64,000 nt of DNA from Caenorhabditis remanei. Its lineage: Eukaryota; Nematoda; Chromadorea; Rhabditida; Rhabditidae. The stretch lies in assembly GCF_010183535.1 (NCBI RefSeq), contig NC_071332.1:9176001-9240000 (forward strand). The letters are read 5' to 3'. How positions within the stretch are numbered: the stretch's first letter is position 1; every line of letters begins with the position of its first letter. A program made the translations under genes and the position numbers. Of the stretch, positions 59,816 through 64,000 are shown piece by piece. A model generated the notes under the pieces. It ran no database searches and had not been told where the DNA came from. It worked only from the letters and a program-made list of their open reading frames with translations.

Positions 59816-60315
59816 CGGGTTGTCGCGGATCGAACGAAAAAATTGACGAATGAAAGAAAGAATGGAGTGAAAACGTCTAGATTTCACTAATAACTCTCAC
59901 ACAGGAACAGTGGGCGGATTCAGATTTGTTATCGCATTTCGAGAAGATTTGAAAGTGGAGATATGCGCTGGTTTACCAACAAAAACTTCTCGAAATATTC
60001 AGGTTATCTACCGAATCGATCTGTATTACTTTCAAGTGTGCCTGCTTTCCTGTCTCCTTTTCTCCTGAACACTTTTACTTTTTTGATTTGATTTATTACA
60101 TCCTTGCTTTTCCGGTATTCAAAACAGATTCAGTAAAATTCTTCACTCCTCCAAACTACAGTATCTACACACAAGATCTTTGATATCATAAAATTCAGTA
60201 TTGGAAGAAAGTACTCAAGTAGTTTTTATCGATACCTCGTAAACTGTTTATTCGTTGCGTGGGTACTATAAAACAGATACAAAAGTGATGGACTCATTGC
60301 GATTGCTCACTTGCA
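59816..60315. other. Divergent promoter region
   Basis: About 500 bp between the secreted protein gene (-) and the C-type lectin gene (+). GTACTATAAAAC near 60266, about 50 bp before the lectin ATG, is a possible TATA box. No gene is seen. Confidence 0.4.
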
Positions 60316-61289
60316 ATGGGTGGCAAACTACTCATATTCGTACTTTTGGGATGTTCTTTCCTGTTAGTCGTGGATTCAAGACGCCCTCCGATTCAACATG
60401 ACAACGTCGAGGAAGATTGCGAAGAGGATGATGGAGGTGGTTATGATTCTGATGGAAGACCGAATAGAGTTGGAGCAACGAGGCCACCGGCAACGAGGCA
60501 GAGAGCAGAGGACGACTGGGATGGAGTAGAGGAACCGACAGATGATGACTATTTGAGATATGAGAACACCAATCAAGAGGGAATCTGTCTGTTAGGTAAG
60601 AAAGCAACTCAACTCCAAAAATTCCTTCTCAATGAGGTTTCAGAGCGTGGAAAGTGTCCTCAAGGAGATTGGAGAATGTTCAAGAGACACAACGAAACGG
60701 TTTGCCTGAAAATATATGGAGCACCGTACACCATCGATATTTCCACTGCTGCGAAAGTTTGTCGTGAACAAGCAAATGCTCGTGTCATGACTGTAGACAG
60801 CGACGAGGAGAGAAGATGGATTTATTGTGAGTTACAAGAATATCTGTTCATGCTCTAACTAACGAACTTCAGCAACTCCACTTGGAGGAAATGGGTCATA
60901 TACGATGATGTTCATCGCTGGTAATCGTAACCGAGAGTGTAAAGCGAATCCACTTGTTCCAAAATGCGCGGATAAGAATACTGTAGAGCTGCGTTTCACT
61001 ATAGATACGTCATAGTATATTGCAGGCATTCACTCAATCTGATGGAACTTCTGATCACAAATACATATACTCTCGATGGGCTCCCACAATACTGAACCGC
61101 TTTTTATATGGGTAAGATATTGCCTTCCAAATAACCATTACATAATGGCGTTCAATTTTCAGAGGTTACGATGACTGCCTCGCCTTTCTTACTTATCCGC
61201 ATGCAATTTCAATCGACCACGCTGTTCAAGACTTTACTTGTGACAAACATACTCTGAATACCGTTCTCTGTGGGGTTACTGTTATGTGA
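60316..61289 (+). CDS. Secreted C-type lectin domain protein, 261 aa
   Basis: Exons: 60316-60595, 60644-60826, 60873-60982, 61026-61111, 61163-61289. Signal peptide (GGKLLIFVLLGCSFLLVVDS), an acidic linker (about 70 residues, EEDCEEDDGGGYDSDG), then one CTLD: CPQGDWRMF, CLKIYG, AAKVCREQANARVMTV with the following DEERRW, W/G core, SRWAPTILN and paired late cysteines (CLAF, FTCDKH, VLCGV). No EPN or QPD calcium-binding triplet is visible, so carbohydrate binding is uncertain. Nematode clec genes often act in immunity or extracellular matrix. AATAAA follows near 61305. Confidence 0.85.
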
Positions 61290-61858
61290 CGTTGCGAAGA
61301 TATGAATAAAGTTGCGTTTTAATTCAATCCGAATGTTTCGAATTGAAGTTTGGTGTATTCGAAATTACAGAATGAGGTCTTCTTGAAACTAGAAAACAGC
61401 CAATAATTCAAACTCTTGGAACTTTCCAGTTGGATTAACAGGCAAATTTCTTCCGGCAATTCATAGGTTCACCATAGTTTTCAGGTTCCTTCTTATTGTT
61501 TCTCTTTTGCTCTCACCGCCTTTTTATCAGCCGTGACCTCTCCGATGATTTTCTTCCCAAAATGAATTGTTTTTCTTCGAGAAACGTTCCTCCAAAAATT
61601 GAGAAACGATGATTCACAGATGATAAATGTCCTATCTGAAACACAAAAAAAGCCCTCATCATTTGAATCTTTCCGCCTGCGTCTCAGTTTTCCATAACAA
61701 TTCGTTGTCGTTTCGCCACACATATACACACATTAAAACAGAGTTTTGCTCACTGTGTTATCGTGTTATTGTCCTTCCTATTCCAATAGAAACAATAAGA
61801 AAGTTGGCCACCGGAAAGCACTATCGGCAACTTTTTCTTGCTGTCTGAAACGGAAGAT
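61290..61858. other. Intergenic spacer
   Basis: Between the lectin and the first gene of the small right-end family. No gene is seen; ORFs at 61493-61729 (-) and 61627-61848 (+) overlap each other and lack support. Confidence 0.4.
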
Positions 61859-62566
61859 ATGGGTAATTGTATAATTGCTGGTGCTCGTGGGTCACAAGGA
61901 GTCGTTCCAAGTAGCATGTATTCGAGAAGAAATTCGAGTGAATCGATCGAAGTTAGTTTGTTTATCTTTTTTGAAATTTGATAGATTTCAATTAAAAAAA
62001 TTCTGATTCAAGTATTTTATAAAATGTTGTTTTTTCTTTGTTGATCTTTGCCTCAGAGACTTGGGAAAAATATTAAGATGAAAACGACGCCTTTCTTCTT
62101 TTTTCAGTCCGATGTAGCTTCGAAACATGCCACACAGAAAAACATGATCAGATACTTCCGTTGCATCAAAGAAATCGATAAAACCACCACTGGAATCGTG
62201 AATCTTTACAACGAGGCAGCAGACGTTGTTGATAAAACTGACGAATTCAAAATCATTATCCAGGTATTATAGTTTACATAAACAAGAAATGAATGCTACA
62301 TTCTATATATCTACTTTCAGTCTATGCAAACTCGTCTCTATGATCTCCATCAAAATCTTCTCACTCTCTTCAAACTTTCAATCTACAAAATTGATTTTTC
62401 GGTTCGCGAGCGCAAGTATCTTGCCAAAAAAATCTTGGTCTTGGTAAAGGAATTGTGGAAAGACACAAAGGAAACAGCCGAAGGAAATCCTTTTGGTTTC
62501 AATAATATTGAAAGCAAAATCGAAATTCTTGTGAAGGACACTGATGATCTCACGAAATTAATCTGA
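61859..62566 (+). CDS. Small helical protein with N-terminal MGNC (myristoylation/palmitoylation site), 164 aa
   Basis: Not recognised. Exons: 61859-61951, 62108-62263, 62321-62566, all phase 0. It starts MGNCIIAG, the classic motif for N-myristoylation at Gly2 plus palmitoylation at Cys4, then a Ser/Arg-rich stretch (SSMYSRRNSSESIE). The rest is predicted amphipathic helix (KNMIRYFRCIKEIDKTTTGI, NLYNEAADVVDK, RERKYLAKKILVLVKELWK). Probably attached to the in-face of a membrane. It resembles the two genes downstream in size, all-phase-0 introns and helical heptads, suggesting a local tandem family. Confidence 0.75.
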
Positions 62567-62765
62567 ATTCCATTTTCTGTGATATGCATTATTTGTAGAG
62601 TAACCCTCCACGTTTCTGATGAATACATATTAACCTATTCGTATTGAAATTCCCGCATTTGTGTTTGCCAATAAAGCGAGTTTGCATTGAGCGAGTTTGC
62701 ACATACTTCTTTCGCAACCATCATCAAATTTCAGCAGTTTCTTTTGATATTACACGGGTTTTGAG

Positions 62766-63273
62766 ATGGATAGTTGTGGGAAACATAGATCAGAACTTGA
62801 TGAAGTAATCTGGGAGATCAAAAAGTCATTTACTGTTTTGAAACGAGTAAGTTTGGAGAATTGCATATTTATTGAAATAATCTAGGAAAATTTAAATTCT
62901 AGGTGCCGGATCTGATGGAGAAGGAGAAACAGGATTACTTGTACACGGATGATCCAGAGTATAAATCTTTATTTGATGATTGTCAGGTTAGAGATTTCAA
63001 CTGCTTTTACAGATAACTCAATTATGACTTTTACAGAAAGAACATCCTGAAATTGTTTCGAATTTCGATAAACTGAAATTGGAAGTTCGAAAAATAGTGG
63101 ATGAGAATCACAAAGTGAACAAAGCAATTCTAGAACTAGAACAACTTTTCAGTGGATTTTATGTGATGATCGGAGAGCTAGAGGTTGAACACTCTGTTCT
63201 GGAATATCGAAGAGAAATTGATAAAAGTTTCATGAAATTGTTTGAAATAGTGAAAGAATTGAATAAAGAATAA
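62766..63273 (+). CDS. Small helical protein of the same local family, 133 aa
   Basis: Not recognised. Exons: 62766-62846, 62903-62986, 63037-63273, all phase 0. Acidic, mostly helical (SELDEVIWEIKKSFTVLKR, VPDLMEKEKQDYLYTDDPE, VEHSVLEYRREIDKSFMKLF). It lacks the MGNC start of the gene before it, so membrane attachment would differ. It lies 200 bp downstream of that gene on the same strand; a dense cluster or operon-like arrangement is possible but no trans-splice site is clear. Confidence 0.75.
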
Positions 63274-63597
63274 GAACAATATTTTTAATTGAATCCAGTA
63301 GGGTTATTCTCGTTCAACTATAAAATTGAAAATCGAAAATGTTGAGAATCACAAGAACTTCTTATCGCTTCTTTTTTTATATTGCTAACCTTTTGCTAAC
63401 CATTTATTTTTTGCTTCTTTTTGCTAACCTTTAGTTGTTTTCGAATCATATTGCTTCGTTTAAAATATTGACCAACGCTTTCTCTCTCTCTCTCTCTCAC
63501 TCTCTTATTCTCTTATTCTACACTCGTTTCTTTCCTTTTGATACTAGCCAATCAAATATCTCAGTTCGATTTGAAACCTGCTTTTTAAAAATTTGAA
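63274..63597. other. Spacer with CT microsatellite
   Basis: About 320 bp with no gene. A (CT)n run lies at about 63481-63503. Confidence 0.5.
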
Positions 63598-64000
63598 ATG
63601 AATGTAAGTTAATCAACGATGAAAAATGAACCAACAAAAGTTGAAAAGTTAAGAACCAAGATAACTCGGAGTTTCGTCCATTGGGAATTCTTCACAATTC
63701 TCGCGTGCAGATTCTCATTGCCGGAGAAGTGGATAGATCACAGGAGAACTTTATCAACGCGGTTTTCAATACAAAAAGAGCAGGAGAAGAGGTTTCCGAA
63801 GCCGTGAATCAGTTATCAGCTGCAGCATTTTGTTTGAAAAAAGGAGCGGCTCTATCGGAAAGGAATCGACTAATTTGCAAGGCGGGCTACAGTTTTGAGA
63901 AATGTTGTTAATAATAATAATAATTTTCAGGACAGAACCGATCATGTGAATAATCAGATTAACACTTTGATTTATTCGACAGGAAGCGTAATGAATCCTG
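63598..64000 (+). CDS. Third member of the small helical family (partial, cut by window end)
   Basis: Proposed exons: 63598-63603 (Met-Asn only), 63711-63881, 63931 to the window edge. Translation: MN, then ILIAGEVDRSQENFINAVF, NTKRAGEEVSEAVNQLSA, then DRTDHVNNQINTLIYSTG. Only phase 0 is open in the last exon. The second exon must therefore end at TGCAAG with a GC donor (GCGGGC), since the GT sites lie inside the conserved helical part. The very short first exon and the GC donor make this model tentative, but the helical pattern resembles its neighbours. Confidence 0.5.

Noticed and set aside
1..64000. CRISPR arrays, prophage, bacterial operons, antiviral islands
   Set aside because: The sequence is intron-rich nematode nuclear DNA; no spaced repeats or prokaryotic gene layout were seen.

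Overview
The window is nuclear DNA of a nematode, almost certainly a Caenorhabditis species. The evidence is short (about 45-110 bp) introns with TTTTCAG acceptors, AT-rich spacers, AATAAA signals a few bases past stop codons, tail-to-tail genes with overlapping 3' ends, nematode-type nuclear receptors and chemoreceptors, UDP-glycosyltransferases in series, and a let-413/che-7 gene pair. From memory, this pair is also adjacent in the F26D11 region of C. elegans chromosome V. The LET-413 protein differs in places from the C. elegans protein as I remember it, so another species is more likely; I cannot name it. All gene models were spliced by hand from reading-frame continuity, GT-AG sites and family knowledge.

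Left end (1-16.3 kb): the 3' end of a membrane-protein gene (probably a UGT), a 1.59-kb palindromic foldback transposon, a UGT, a large Upf1-like SF1 RNA helicase with acidic and basic tails, a Ser-rich protein of unknown function (-), a purple acid phosphatase, a second UGT, and an SRD-like chemoreceptor (-) whose 3' end overlaps that of the UGT. Then comes about 3.2 kb without a convincing gene.

Middle (19.4-40 kb): a novel protein with a duplicated exon block and SUMO-type motifs; sorbitol dehydrogenase (-) carrying a decayed tRNA-Thr in an intron; two tandem nuclear hormone receptors, the first with a small basic ORF nested antisense in its first intron; a tiny one-TM protein; an MFSD8/CLN7-like transporter (-); a small unknown gene (-); a Cys-rich single-pass membrane protein; a Stum/SPEC3-type protein and an ABHD12-type lipase (both -); the NatB acetyltransferase subunit NAA20; and a compact DMAC1-like to gluconokinase gene pair (-) with the layout of a trans-spliced operon.

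Right end (42.9-64 kb): let-413 (LRR-PDZ polarity scaffold), about 5 kb of sequence with almost no coding, che-7 (innexin) with a distant alternative first exon, an unknown secreted highly charged protein (-), a C-type lectin, and three small related genes of a lineage-specific-looking family, the last cut by the window end.

How genes relate: most are independent housekeeping, signalling or detoxification genes (UGTs, SORD, phosphatase, lectin, chemoreceptor, NHRs). The junction protein CHE-7 and the epithelial polarity protein LET-413 are neighbours. The DMAC1-like and gluconokinase genes are probably co-transcribed.
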